Positions 1-6,341 are shown, counted from the stretch's first letter. The stretch: DNA of 11,891 bases from Clostridiales bacterium UBA4706 (GCA_002404605.1 DHKA01000065.1:1-11891), one strand, 5' to 3'. Notes: generated from the letters alone by a model not told the origin. Numbers and translations: made by a program.

Positions 1-602
1 GGCACGCCCTTTTCCTTCGCGTCGAGAACGCCGCCGGTGATCATGAGCTTCACAAGGTCGACGCCCTGCGACTCGGCCTGCGCAAGGATGCTCAGCGCCT
101 CCTCCGGCGAATGCGCCGCGACCGCGACCGAGCCCGCCATATGCCCGCCGGGGACGGAAACGGCCATGTCTGCGGCGAGAATGCGCGGGCCGTCGCACTT
201 ACCCTCGGCGATGCGGGAGCGCAGGCGCGTATCAATGTCCGCGATGCCGCCGACGGTACGGATCGTCGTAACGCCGCTCATAAGCTGCGTTTTGGCGTAG
301 CCCTCGCACATGGCGAGCGCGATGCGCCGCGTGAGCGCCATGGACGTCATAAACTTTACGAGCTTACGGGGATTGCCCTGCTTTTTCGGGCTGCCGCTCG
401 CGGGCAGATGGACGTGCAGGTTGATGAGGCCCGGCATGAGATATCCGCCTTTCAGATCGACGATCTCATAGCCGGCGAGGTCCGTCCCCTCGGGGACGAT
501 GTCGAGGATCTTCTCGCCGTCCGTGCGCAGCACCATGCCGCGCTGCGGCTGCATGTCCGCGCTGCCGTCGAGCAGCACGCCGTTCGTGTAAGCGTATTTC
601 AT
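1..602 (-). CDS. Imidazolonepropionase-like amidohydrolase, partial (C-terminus beyond left edge)
   Basis: The first 200 residues of a metal-dependent hydrolase of the amidohydrolase superfamily are visible; the stop lies outside the window. A short N-terminal beta-rich part leads to MPGLINLHVHLP (about residues 56-67), whose H63 and H65 form the HxH metal-binding pair. GVTTIRTVGG follows (110-119), then PGGHMAG (151-157) and VDLVKLMITGG (181-191). In this family the lysine of the last motif (K185) is usually the carbamylated metal bridge. The start is supported by an AGAGG element about 8 bases upstream of the ATG. No signal peptide is present, so it should be cytoplasmic. The gene lies 45 bp downstream of the penicillin-binding protein gene on the same strand with no clear terminator between, so co-transcription is likely. 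Family members include imidazolonepropionase, prolidase-like dipeptidases and drug-hydrolysing enzymes; the substrate cannot be read from this fragment. Confidence 0.85.
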   Translation of the reverse strand, partial: MKYAYTNGVLLDGSADMQPQRGMVLRTDGEKILDIVPEGTDLAGYEIVDLKGGYLMPGLINLHVHLPASGSPKKQGNPRKLVKFMTSMALTRRIALAMCEGYAKTQLMSGVTTIRTVGGIADIDTRLRSRIAEGKCDGPRILAADMAVSVPGGHMAGSVAVAAHSPEEALSILAQAESQGVDLVKLMITGGVLDAKEKGV

Positions 603-647
603 CGGTTTTTCCTCTTTTTCTGTCTATCTATAATGGCAAGAAGAGAC

Positions 648-3074
648 TTATCCTTCCGGCGCGGCTTCCGCCGTCTCCTGCGGCATGACCGGGATCTGCT
701 GCGGCTCCGGCGTCGGCTCGGGCGTCGGTTCCGCGGTGGGCTCCGGCGTCGGCGCCTCCGTGGGCGCGGGCGTCGCAGTCGGCACGGGTGTCGGCTCCGG
801 CGTCGTTTCGAGATCGCCGAAAATGCCGGTGTCGTACCCACGGTTCGTCGGGTCGTTGAACTGGATCACGGGCAGCGGCTCGTTGATCTGCGACATGATC
901 CGCCGCCAGATCTGCGCGGCGGGGTTGCCGGAATAGTACATGGGGGCGGGGTTATCGTAGCCGGTCCAGACGGCGGTCACATAGTACGGCGAGAAGCCGC
1001 AGAACCAGCGGTCGTAGTCGTCGGAGGTCGTGCCGGTCTTGCCGGCGACGGGCATTTTGCCGTAGCCGAGATAGACCTCGTAGCCCGTGCCGTACCACGC
1101 GGCGGCCTCGAGCATTTCGGTCATGCAGCGGGCGGTGTCCACACTGAACACATGGCTCGTCCGCATGCCGTTTTCGAGAACGGTGTTGCCGTTCGAATCG
1201 GTGATGAGCGAATACGATCTCGCGTAGGTCATCTCACCGTCGTTCGGGAAGGTGGTGTACGCCTGCGCCATTTCGCGCACCGTTACGCCGTAGGTGAACT
1301 GGCCGAGAGCGAGAGGGGCATAGTCGCGGTCCGCCTCGACGAGCTGGAAGCCCATGCGCTCGGTGAGGTATTCAAAGGAAACGCTCGGCGTGAGCTTATC
1401 GATGATCTGCGCGGCGACGGTATTCTTCGAGCGCACCAGCGCGTCCCAGATGGTGATGATGCCGTCGTAGGAGCTGCCGGAGTTGCGCGGGTACCAGTAG
1501 GTGCCGCGCAGCTGGATATCGGGACTGTCGTCCACGAGCGTAGACTCGGTGATAAGGCCGAGATCCATCGCCGGGCCGTAGACCGCGAGCGGCTTTGCCG
1601 AAGAGCCGGAGGGCCGGTGCGCGTCGATGGCGTAGTTAAAGCCGAAGTTGCGGTCCTTCTCGCCGATCGCGCCGCCGATGGCCTTGATCTCGCCCGTGAA
1701 CGGGTCGATGACCATGCACGCGGACTGCAGCGGCTGGCTGCTGTAGTAATAGGGCTGCGGCATGCTGTCCGGGTCGGTGTAGATATCGTCCACGACCTGC
1801 TGCACAAAGGGATCGACGCAGGCGTAGATCTGATAGCCGCCGTGGTACAGGAGCTGGCGCGCCGCAGCCTCGGAAAGGCCGAGACGCGACTGCAAATCGC
1901 TCAGCACATCGTTGATGACCATTTCCACATAATAGGAATAGATCTCCTGCTGATAGACCTCGTTTTCGCCGCGGATGAAGTGCAGCTCGTCGTTATCGAC
2001 CTCCGCAACGGCGGCGGTATATTCCTCATGGGAGATGTAATCCTGGTCGTACATCTCGTAGAGGATGGTCTTGGTGCGCTTTTTGTTGTTCTCCACGCTG
2101 GCGAAGGGGCTGTAGCGCGAGGGGTTGTTCGTGATGCCGATGATGCTCGCGCACTGGGCAAGCGTGAGATCCCGCACGTCCTTGCCGAAGTAGGTGTTCG
2201 CGGCCATCTGCACGCCGCTCGCGCCCTCGCCGAAGTAGACGACGTTGAGATACCACTCCATGATCTCTTCCTTGGTGTATTCCTTTTCGAGATCGAGAGC
2301 GCGGAAGATCTCCACGAGCTTTCGCTGCACGGTGACGTCGTCTTCCGTAGTGACGTTTTTAATGAGCTGCTGCGTGATCGTCGAGCCGCCGAAGTCGTTT
2401 TTCATGCCGAGGAACATGTTGACGAACGCGCCCGCCGTGCGGTACCAGTCCACACCCTTGTGGTCGTAAAAGCGCTTGTCCTCGATGGCGACCGCCGCCT
2501 TTTCGAGATACGGCGGCAGTTCGTCATAATCGACCCAGATGCGGTTCTCGTCCGTTGCGAGCACCGCAAGCTCTACGGTCTGGCCGTCGTTATCGTAGGC
2601 CCAGATCGTACTCGAGAGCGAGATGGCGTAGTCCTCGAGCGTGATGTTCAGGTCGGTCGTGAGGTTGTTCTTCACATAGTAGGCAAAAATGCACGCGAAG
2701 AGAAGTCCGCCCAGCAGCAGCACGAGCAGCACCGAGAGCACGATGCGGACAATGAACCGCACCATGTCTCCCACGGTGGATACGGCGGCATCGCCGACGG
2801 CGAGCGCGGTGCGCGCGCCCTTCGGAATGCCGCGGGAGCGCTTTTCGCGCGGCGCTTTTTTCTTCGCCTTTTTCGCGTCCGGCTTTTTCTCCGGCTCCGG
2901 CGCGGGTTTGCCGGTCTCGGGAGACGGCGCGCCGTTTTCCGGCACGGCCTTGTCGGTCTCCGGCACGGGCGTTCCCTCCCCCGGCGCGGGCAGCGGCACA
3001 GTATCGCCGGATACGGGCGGCACCGGCGCGGTATCGCCGTTCGGTATATCGTTGTAGGGGCGTTTCTGATCCAT
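648..3074 (-). CDS. Class A penicillin-binding protein (PBP1A-type transglycosylase/transpeptidase)
   Basis: A bifunctional peptidoglycan synthase of 808 residues. An unusually long Pro/Glu-rich and then Lys/Arg-rich cytoplasmic N-terminus (1-105) precedes one transmembrane helix (about 107-133). The GT51 glycosyltransferase domain shows AIEDKRFYDHKG (196-207, catalytic Glu198), GGSTITQQ (229-236) and RKLVEIFRALDLEKEY (251-266). The transpeptidase domain shows the SxxK motif SSAK (491-494, nucleophile Ser491), SKN (549-551) and KTGT (679-682). After about residue 757 comes a tail of PEPT/PTPEP repeats, probably a disordered or wall-spanning segment. The start is set by GGAGG five bases before the ATG. 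An extended -10 promoter lies about 45 bp upstream. It divides divergently from the BofC-domain gene and is followed by an amidohydrolase. Family assignment is firm; the exact paralogue name (ponA/pbpF type) is not. Confidence 0.97.
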   Translation of the reverse strand: MDQKRPYNDIPNGDTAPVPPVSGDTVPLPAPGEGTPVPETDKAVPENGAPSPETGKPAPEPEKKPDAKKAKKKAPREKRSRGIPKGARTALAVGDAAVSTVGDMVRFIVRIVLSVLLVLLLGGLLFACIFAYYVKNNLTTDLNITLEDYAISLSSTIWAYDNDGQTVELAVLATDENRIWVDYDELPPYLEKAAVAIEDKRFYDHKGVDWYRTAGAFVNMFLGMKNDFGGSTITQQLIKNVTTEDDVTVQRKLVEIFRALDLEKEYTKEEIMEWYLNVVYFGEGASGVQMAANTYFGKDVRDLTLAQCASIIGITNNPSRYSPFASVENNKKRTKTILYEMYDQDYISHEEYTAAVAEVDNDELHFIRGENEVYQQEIYSYYVEMVINDVLSDLQSRLGLSEAAARQLLYHGGYQIYACVDPFVQQVVDDIYTDPDSMPQPYYYSSQPLQSACMVIDPFTGEIKAIGGAIGEKDRNFGFNYAIDAHRPSGSSAKPLAVYGPAMDLGLITESTLVDDSPDIQLRGTYWYPRNSGSSYDGIITIWDALVRSKNTVAAQIIDKLTPSVSFEYLTERMGFQLVEADRDYAPLALGQFTYGVTVREMAQAYTTFPNDGEMTYARSYSLITDSNGNTVLENGMRTSHVFSVDTARCMTEMLEAAAWYGTGYEVYLGYGKMPVAGKTGTTSDDYDRWFCGFSPYYVTAVWTGYDNPAPMYYSGNPAAQIWRRIMSQINEPLPVIQFNDPTNRGYDTGIFGDLETTPEPTPVPTATPAPTEAPTPEPTAEPTPEPTPEPQQIPVMPQETAEAAPEG

Positions 3075-3118
3075 AGTTGCCTCCGGGATGATCGAGCGTA
3101 TACGTATAATAATAAATC

Positions 3119-3147
3119 ATTATACCATACTTTTGAGAAATATTGTA
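3119..3147 (-). promoter_or_regulatory. Promoter of the penicillin-binding protein gene
   Basis: On the minus strand a perfect TATAAT (3119-3124) is preceded by TG one base upstream, giving an extended -10 element. A weak -35 hexamer, TACAAT (3142-3147), sits 17 bp away. Predicted transcription starts near 3112, about 38 bases before the start codon, with GGAGG in the leader. Sigma-A type, from sequence only. Confidence 0.6.
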
Positions 3148-3261
3148 TCCGAAATGGAAATTTTTTAAAGTGGGTATGTACATGAGACGGAAAAAACGGG
3201 TAATTCGTTCATTTCCGGGCATACTGCGCAGAGACGACGCAACGGAAACGGAGGGAATTGC

Positions 3262-3543
3262 ATGAAAGCAGGACGCATCGGCGCGGTATCGCTCGCGCTG
3301 TGCGCCGCGGCGGGCGCAGCGATGCTCACGCTCTCCGGCGGAAAGAAGGCGGAATACTGCTCGCTGGGGGAATATCACGGGCGCGTGGCGATCTTCGCGC
3401 CGGACGAGCGGACGCTGCCGCAGCAGATCACGACGATCGCGGTGCACACGCTGCCGAGCGCCGACCGCGAGGCGCTCTCCGGCGGCATCGCCGTATACAG
3501 CCGCGAGGAACTGTACGCCCGGCTCGAGGATTTTGGATCGTGA
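3262..3543 (+). CDS. BofC C-terminal-domain-like small membrane/secreted protein
   Basis: A 93-residue protein with an N-terminal hydrophobic stretch (about 7-25), which would act as a membrane anchor or signal peptide. The body, about 32-93, has the pattern EYHGRVAIF, a spacer, then a V-x-x-LP-x-AD-R-x-x-L-x-x-GI-x-V-x-x-x-EEL-x-x-x-LEDF-x-S end. I recognise this as the small domain shared with the C-terminus of BofC, the Bacillus forespore signalling factor, and with many short Clostridia proteins of unknown role. The start is well supported by GGAGGG at 3250-3255. It is transcribed away from the penicillin-binding protein gene across a 187 bp divergent region; no clear plus-strand promoter was found there. 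The similarity is by eye. A role in sporulation or in the cell envelope would be inference only. Confidence 0.8.
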   Translation: MKAGRIGAVSLALCAAAGAAMLTLSGGKKAEYCSLGEYHGRVAIFAPDERTLPQQITTIAVHTLPSADREALSGGIAVYSREELYARLEDFGS

Positions 3544-3562
3544 ACCGTTCGAGCGGATATAC

Positions 3563-3590
3563 TTGATTTTTACCGCATTCATGGTATAAT
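3563..3590 (+). promoter_or_regulatory. Promoter of the DUF1292 gene
   Basis: TTGATT (3563-3568) and TATAAT (3585-3590) are separated by 16 bp (17 bp if CTTGAT is taken). A TG one base upstream of TATAAT adds an extended -10. It lies just after the stop of the BofC-domain gene, so the DUF1292 gene, and possibly the RNA behind it, has its own start. Confidence 0.65.
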
Positions 3591-3637
3591 CAAAATACCC
3601 GAAGGAAAAGCGGGATCCATACAAAAGAGGTGCTGAC

Positions 3638-3928
3638 ATGAACGAAGATTTCGGCGGCGATATCATTACCATCTCCGACGAGGACGGCAACGAGTTTGAT
3701 CTCGAGCTGCTCGATACCATTGAATTTGAAGGACAGACGTACTGCGTGTTCGTCCCGGCGGACATTGAAAACATGGACGTGAACGATCCCGATTACGGTC
3801 TCATCTTCCTGAAGAGCCGCGAGGAGAACGGCGAGGAGCTGTTCGACTCCGTGGACGACGATGACGAGCTGGACCGTGTGTATGAATACTACCAGCAGAT
3901 CACGGAAGCGGAAGAAGAGAAGGAATAA
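3638..3928 (+). CDS. DUF1292 family protein (YrzB-like)
   Basis: A very acidic 96-residue soluble protein. Residues 8-60 carry the family signature: IITISDEDGNEFDLELLDTI, then EFEGQTYCVFVP, and then a beta strand with GLIFLKSREENGEELFDSV. An acidic helical tail of Asp/Glu follows (73-96). The length is typical of the family. DUF1292 proteins are widespread in Firmicutes and often lie near alaS, ruvX (yrrK) and the fur-type region; their function is unknown. The start is fixed by GAGGTG five bases before the ATG. The gene is followed at once by a structured RNA, so the two may be on one primary transcript. Confidence 0.9.
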   Translation: MNEDFGGDIITISDEDGNEFDLELLDTIEFEGQTYCVFVPADIENMDVNDPDYGLIFLKSREENGEELFDSVDDDDELDRVYEYYQQITEAEEEKE

Positions 3929-3934
3929 GATTTT

Positions 3935-4128
3935 CTTTCTGCGGTGTTCGTAGCCACACTACACCGGGTCATTTTAAACCCACATTAGATATAAGGGATG
4001 CCTATCTCCGGCCGTGAATTGCAGGCCTCCCGGCTTATGCCGGACGTTGGAAGCGCGGAAGCGATCGGGCGGCGACCCACCTGCCGAGTCGTGCAGGTTC
4101 TAATCTGACCCCTACGGCATTGCGGATG
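3935..4128 (+). ncRNA. ssrS: Probable 6S RNA
   Basis: A non-coding stretch of about 190 nt with strong long-range pairing. TCTGCGGTG (3938-3946) pairs with CATTGCGGA (4118-4126); CGTAG (3949-3953) with CTACG (4112-4116); GGGTCA (3966-3971) with TGACCC (4106-4111); ATTAGA (3984-3989) with TCTAAT (4099-4104). An internal CCGGC/GCCGG hairpin lies around 4029-4042. The paired ends with TGTTCG on the 5' side and CGGCAT..CGGA on the 3' side resemble the closing stem of E. coli 6S RNA. Size, closed ends and the immediately following intrinsic terminator all fit. 6S RNA mimics an open promoter and sequesters sigma-70/sigma-A RNA polymerase in stationary phase. In Bacillus, from memory, yrzB and a 6S gene lie in the same chromosomal neighbourhood. 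The main alternative is another structured clostridial RNA such as the raiA motif. The exact 5' end is not certain. Confidence 0.72.
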
Positions 4129-4129
4129 G

Positions 4130-4157
4130 GGGCGCACCTTCGGGTGCGCCCTTTTTT
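4130..4157 (+). terminator. Intrinsic terminator of the 6S-like RNA
   Basis: A perfect 9 bp stem, GGGCGCACC (4130-4138) with GGTGCGCCC (4143-4151), is closed by a TTCG tetraloop and followed by six T residues. It is one of the clearest terminators in the window and marks the 3' end of the RNA. Confidence 0.93.
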
Positions 4158-4404
4158 ATTTTCAAACAAACCCCACTCCGTTGAGGGGTTTGTTTGAGAG
4201 AGCTGCGGCTCGCTGCAGCGCACGCATTGCGCGCCTGCGGGCGCAAACTCTGCGAGGCCTTTGGGCGCGCTTTCTTTGTTCTCCGGCAATTTGCCGCAGG
4301 GAAGCGCGCCGCGGCGGCGCGTTTTCTCCCTTTTTGCCGTTGCGCGGAGGGGCTGCATCGTCGTATCTTAATAGCATACCAAACAGGTAGGAAGGTAACA
4401 CGCG
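4158..4404 (+). other. Gene-free GC-rich region with hairpins; possible azlCD leader
   Basis: No credible gene lies here; the open frames are low-complexity Arg/Ala-rich readings of GC-rich DNA. Three structures stand out. A perfect 13 bp inverted repeat (4162-4174 with 4185-4197, 10-base loop) has no T-run after it. A 9 bp repeat, GGCGCGCTT (4264-4272) with AAGCGCGCC (4302-4310), encloses CGGCAA/TTGCCG. The third, CGCGCCG (4305-4311) with CGGCGCG (4315-4321), is followed by a broken T-tract (4322-4335). The second and third share bases and cannot both form. No good promoter was found; TTGCGC near 4339 with TATCTT 18 bp downstream is weak. It may be a multicopy intergenic repeat or an azlCD leader. 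Confidence 0.4.
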
Positions 4405-5094
4405 ATGACATCCTTGCAGAAATGGGGAAAGGCCGTCCGCACGACGGTCCCGGTCATGGCCGGGTATCTTGTGCTCGGCGCGGGCTTCGGCATACTGCTG
4501 CGCACGCGCGGCTACGGTCTAAGCTGGGCGCTCGCCATGAGCGCGTTTATTTACGCCGGGTCGATGCAGTATGTGGCCATCGACCTCCTGACCGGCGGCG
4601 CGTCGCTCCTGACGACGGCCGTTACGACGCTGCTTGTGAACGCGCGCCATCTTTTTTACGGCATTTCCATGCTCGAGCGCTACCGCGCCGCGGGAAAGTA
4701 CGCGCCGTACCTCATTTTCTCGCTGACGGACGAGACCTATTCGCTCGTCGCCGCGCGCGAGGATCTCACCGGCGCGGAGTGCTTCCGTATCTCGCTGCTC
4801 GACCAGCTTTACTGGCTGCTCGGCACGGCTCTCGGTTCGCTCGCGGGCGCGTATCTAAACTTCAACACGGCCGGCATCGACTTTTCGCTCACGGCGCTCT
4901 TTCTCACGGTGTTCACCGAGCAGTGGCTGGAAACGAAGGATCACGCCCCGGCGCTCATCGGTCTCGGCGTTTCGATCGTCTGCCGTCTCCTGTTCGGCGC
5001 GGACGGCTTCCTGCTGCCGACGATGGGCGGCATGCTCTGCTGTCTTCTCGTGCTCGACGCGCGCCGGACGAGGAAAGGAGACGCGAGCGCATGA
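4405..5094 (+). CDS. azlC: AzlC family branched-chain amino acid exporter, large subunit
   Basis: A 229-residue, strongly hydrophobic membrane protein of the AzlC family. Recognisable family stretches are SAFIYAGSMQYVAI (46-59), VNARHLFYGISM (78-89), LTDETYSL (107-114) and FSLTALFLTVF (160-170). Several transmembrane helices are spread over residues 12-218. AzlC works with the small partner AzlD as a plasma-membrane exporter of branched-chain amino acids and some analogues, including 4-azaleucine. The start is set by AGGAAGG at 4389-4395. The stop overlaps the azlD start as ATGA, so the two subunits are translationally coupled. Regulation could involve the hairpin-rich leader upstream; no Lrp-type regulator gene (AzlB) lies in the window. 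Confidence 0.93.
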   Translation: MTSLQKWGKAVRTTVPVMAGYLVLGAGFGILLRTRGYGLSWALAMSAFIYAGSMQYVAIDLLTGGASLLTTAVTTLLVNARHLFYGISMLERYRAAGKYAPYLIFSLTDETYSLVAAREDLTGAECFRISLLDQLYWLLGTALGSLAGAYLNFNTAGIDFSLTALFLTVFTEQWLETKDHAPALIGLGVSIVCRLLFGADGFLLPTMGGMLCCLLVLDARRTRKGDASA

Positions 5095-5417
5095 ATACGC
5101 ACGCCGTTTTGCTCATCGCGGTATCCGCGCTCGTCACGGCGCTCATCCGTTTCGCGCCGTTCCTTGTTTTCCGCGGCAGTCGGGAGACGCCCGCCGTGGT
5201 GCTCCGGCTCGGAAAGGTCCTGCCGTGCGCGGTCATGGGCATGCTCGTTGTGTACTGCCTGCGGAATATGGACTTTGCCGGCGCGAACCACGCCCTGCCG
5301 GAGATCATTGCCGCAGCGGTCGTCGTGCTGCTGCACGTCTGGCGGCGGAATACGCTTTTGAGCATCGTCGCCGGAACGGTCGTTTATATGCTGCTCGTGC
5401 AGCTCGTGTTTGTGTAA
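5091..5417 (+). CDS. azlD: AzlD family branched-chain amino acid exporter, small subunit
   Basis: A 108-residue integral membrane protein with about four hydrophobic segments (4-27, 39-57, 69-83, 88-107). Near its N-terminus it has the pattern ALIRFAPFLVFR, followed by L-x-LGKVLPCAVMGML, typical of AzlD. It pairs with AzlC to form the exporter. The start codon overlaps the last bases of azlC (ATGA), and an AGGAG element sits about 10 bases upstream inside azlC. A longer reading of the same frame from 4194 exists but runs antisense in character through azlC and has no support. Transcription probably ends at the 16 bp hairpin just downstream. Confidence 0.92.
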   Translation: MNTHAVLLIAVSALVTALIRFAPFLVFRGSRETPAVVLRLGKVLPCAVMGMLVVYCLRNMDFAGANHALPEIIAAAVVVLLHVWRRNTLLSIVAGTVVYMLLVQLVFV

Positions 5418-5423
5418 CGAAAC

Positions 5424-5459
5424 GCGGGAGAAATCACAGAAAACTGTGGTTTCTCCCGC
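5424..5459. terminator. Hairpin between convergent azlD and lipoprotein genes, probable bidirectional terminator
   Basis: A 16 bp stem with one T-G wobble (5424-5439 with 5444-5459) closes on an AAAA loop, 7 bases after the azlD stop. It lies between two converging transcription units, which fits a shared terminator. Neither side has a proper T-run (only GCGTTTCGTT on the minus side), so termination efficiency is uncertain. Confidence 0.6.
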
Positions 5460-5522
5460 TAAAACATTAAGCCGGATTCCGAGAAAATCTATTTGCTGCA
5501 GTCCATTGCTGCTGTTTTTTGC

Positions 5523-6068
5523 TCAGCCCTCCTTGTTATCTCCGTCAGGATCGCAGGAAGAACAGTAAAAGTCCCACGGGCTGTATGTTTTGTTGGGGCA
5601 GGTGTTGTGTTTCCCCATGCAGTAATAGGATTCCTTGCCGCTTGAAGAAGATGATGACGACGACGAGGAGGAGCCGGACGACGATTTTGTGCCGCTCGCC
5701 GCAGAGGTCAGACATTTCATGCACCACGTCGCATCCTCGTCGATGTAGCGTCCGCATTTTGCGCATGTGCCGGAATGAACGGTACAGCAGTTGGTATCCC
5801 CACTTGAGGCGATCGGTCTTGTACATCCTGCATGCGCGCATTTTGTTGTCGATGTGCCGTATTCATTCGTGAACACCGCTTCTGCAGCATCGGTTTTTTG
5901 CTCTGTCGCAGGAATCACTGCCGGTTTTTCCACAGGAGGTTCCGTTGCCGGGGACGCGGTTTCCTCCAACGGCGCTGCTGTCGGTTCCGGTTTATTTTCC
6001 GATATTCCGCATGCAGTCAGGCTAAAAAGGAGGCACATTGCCAAAACAAAAATCAGAATTTTTTTCAT
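5523..6068 (-). CDS. Cysteine-rich zinc-ribbon-like lipoprotein, function unknown
   Basis: A 181-residue predicted lipoprotein. The N-terminus MKKILIFVLAMCLLFSLTAC is a type II signal peptide with lipobox LTAC (Cys20). A Pro/Glu/Thr linker follows (about 24-66), then cysteine clusters: C77 and C82; C94, C95 and H98; C102/C105 and C116/C119, the last two CxxC pairs forming a classical zinc-ribbon spacing. A poly-Ser stretch (about 129-143) separates a last cluster, C150, C157 and C169/C172. The protein would sit outside the membrane, tethered by lipid, with two or three small metal-binding knuckles. I do not recognise a named family. The start is 10 bases after the stop of the 55-codon lipoprotein gene, and its AGGA ribosome site overlaps that stop, so the two are one operon. 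The XRE regulator gene points away upstream. Confidence 0.85.
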   Translation of the reverse strand: MKKILIFVLAMCLLFSLTACGISENKPEPTAAPLEETASPATEPPVEKPAVIPATEQKTDAAEAVFTNEYGTSTTKCAHAGCTRPIASSGDTNCCTVHSGTCAKCGRYIDEDATWCMKCLTSAASGTKSSSGSSSSSSSSSSSGKESYYCMGKHNTCPNKTYSPWDFYCSSCDPDGDNKEG

Positions 6069-6078
6069 TTTCTCTTCC

Positions 6079-6246
6079 TCATTTCCATGGAATTGGTTCT
6101 ACCGAATGTGACTGGCTGTTCCAGTAATGGCTATCGCCCCAGTCGTAGTATTGGCCCCAGTCTTCCGCATCGTAGGAATCATCACCGCAGTTTGCAAGCA
6201 GAAGAAGCGAGAGCACGATGGCAATAGCAATAATTGCTTTTTTCAT
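6079..6246 (-). CDS. Small lipoprotein of 55 residues, function unknown
   Basis: A short gene with an excellent ribosome site (AAAGGAG, seven bases before the ATG) and a good promoter. The product begins MKKAIIAIAIVLSLLLLANC, a hydrophobic signal ending at Cys20 in an LLAN-C context. Asn at -1 is unusual for a lipobox but the overall shape is that of a lipoprotein signal. The mature part (about 35 residues) is acidic and rich in Trp and Tyr, with a partly repeated D-W-G-x-x-Y / D-W-G-x-x-x-Y pattern (29-41). The stop lies 10 bases before the start of the zinc-ribbon lipoprotein, within its ribosome site, which indicates coupled translation. No known family is recognised. It is easily missed because of its length, but promoter, ribosome site, signal peptide and operon position agree. 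Confidence 0.78.
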   Translation of the reverse strand: MKKAIIAIAIVLSLLLLANCGDDSYDAEDWGQYYDWGDSHYWNSQSHSVEPIPWK

Positions 6247-6281
6247 TTTATCACTCCTTTGCGGTGTAAAATTGTATTGTC

Positions 6282-6310
6282 ATTCTATCATAATTAAACT
6301 AATAAATCAA
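6282..6310 (-). promoter_or_regulatory. Promoter of the two-gene lipoprotein operon
   Basis: On the minus strand TTGATT (6305-6310) and TAGAAT (6282-6287) are exactly 17 bp apart. Predicted transcription starts near 6275, about 29 bases before the ATG at 6246. Two copies of TTAAACTA on the plus strand (6294-6301 and 6312-6319) flank the -35 element, a candidate operator pair. Confidence 0.6.
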
Positions 6311-6341
6311 GTTAAACTATGAATTTATTATACGGACCGTA
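6294..6341. promoter_or_regulatory. Candidate operators in the divergent region
   Basis: The AT-rich space between the lipoprotein operon and the XRE gene holds an 8 bp direct repeat TTAAACTA with 18 bp period (6294-6301, 6312-6319). It also has a small perfect inverted repeat, TACGG-A-CCGTA (6331-6341), just upstream of a possible plus-strand -10, TATACT (6351-6356). Either could be the binding site of the adjacent XRE regulator. This is inference from position. Confidence 0.35.

Noticed and set aside
685..830. Tandem repeats suggesting a minisatellite or CRISPR
   Set aside because: The periodicity comes from PEPT/PTP codon repeats in the penicillin-binding protein tail; spacing is irregular and there are no unique spacers.
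111..3185. A 1024-codon open frame on the plus strand across the penicillin-binding protein gene
   Set aside because: It is antisense to a protein with intact GT51 and transpeptidase motifs. Its product is Arg/His/Val-rich without domains, as expected for the mirror frame of GC-rich codons.
2590..3774. A 394-codon minus-strand frame across the divergent region
   Set aside because: It runs antisense through the BofC-domain and DUF1292 genes and in a wrong frame through the penicillin-binding protein start; composition is Arg/Ala-rich.
4035..4411. Overlapping minus-strand open frames of 79-107 codons
   Set aside because: They run antisense over the 6S-like RNA, its terminator and GC-rich non-coding DNA, with no ribosome sites.
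4194..5090. N-terminal extension of azlD, read continuously from 4194
   Set aside because: It covers azlC in another frame and is Arg/His-rich; only the part from 5091 has AzlD character and a ribosome site.
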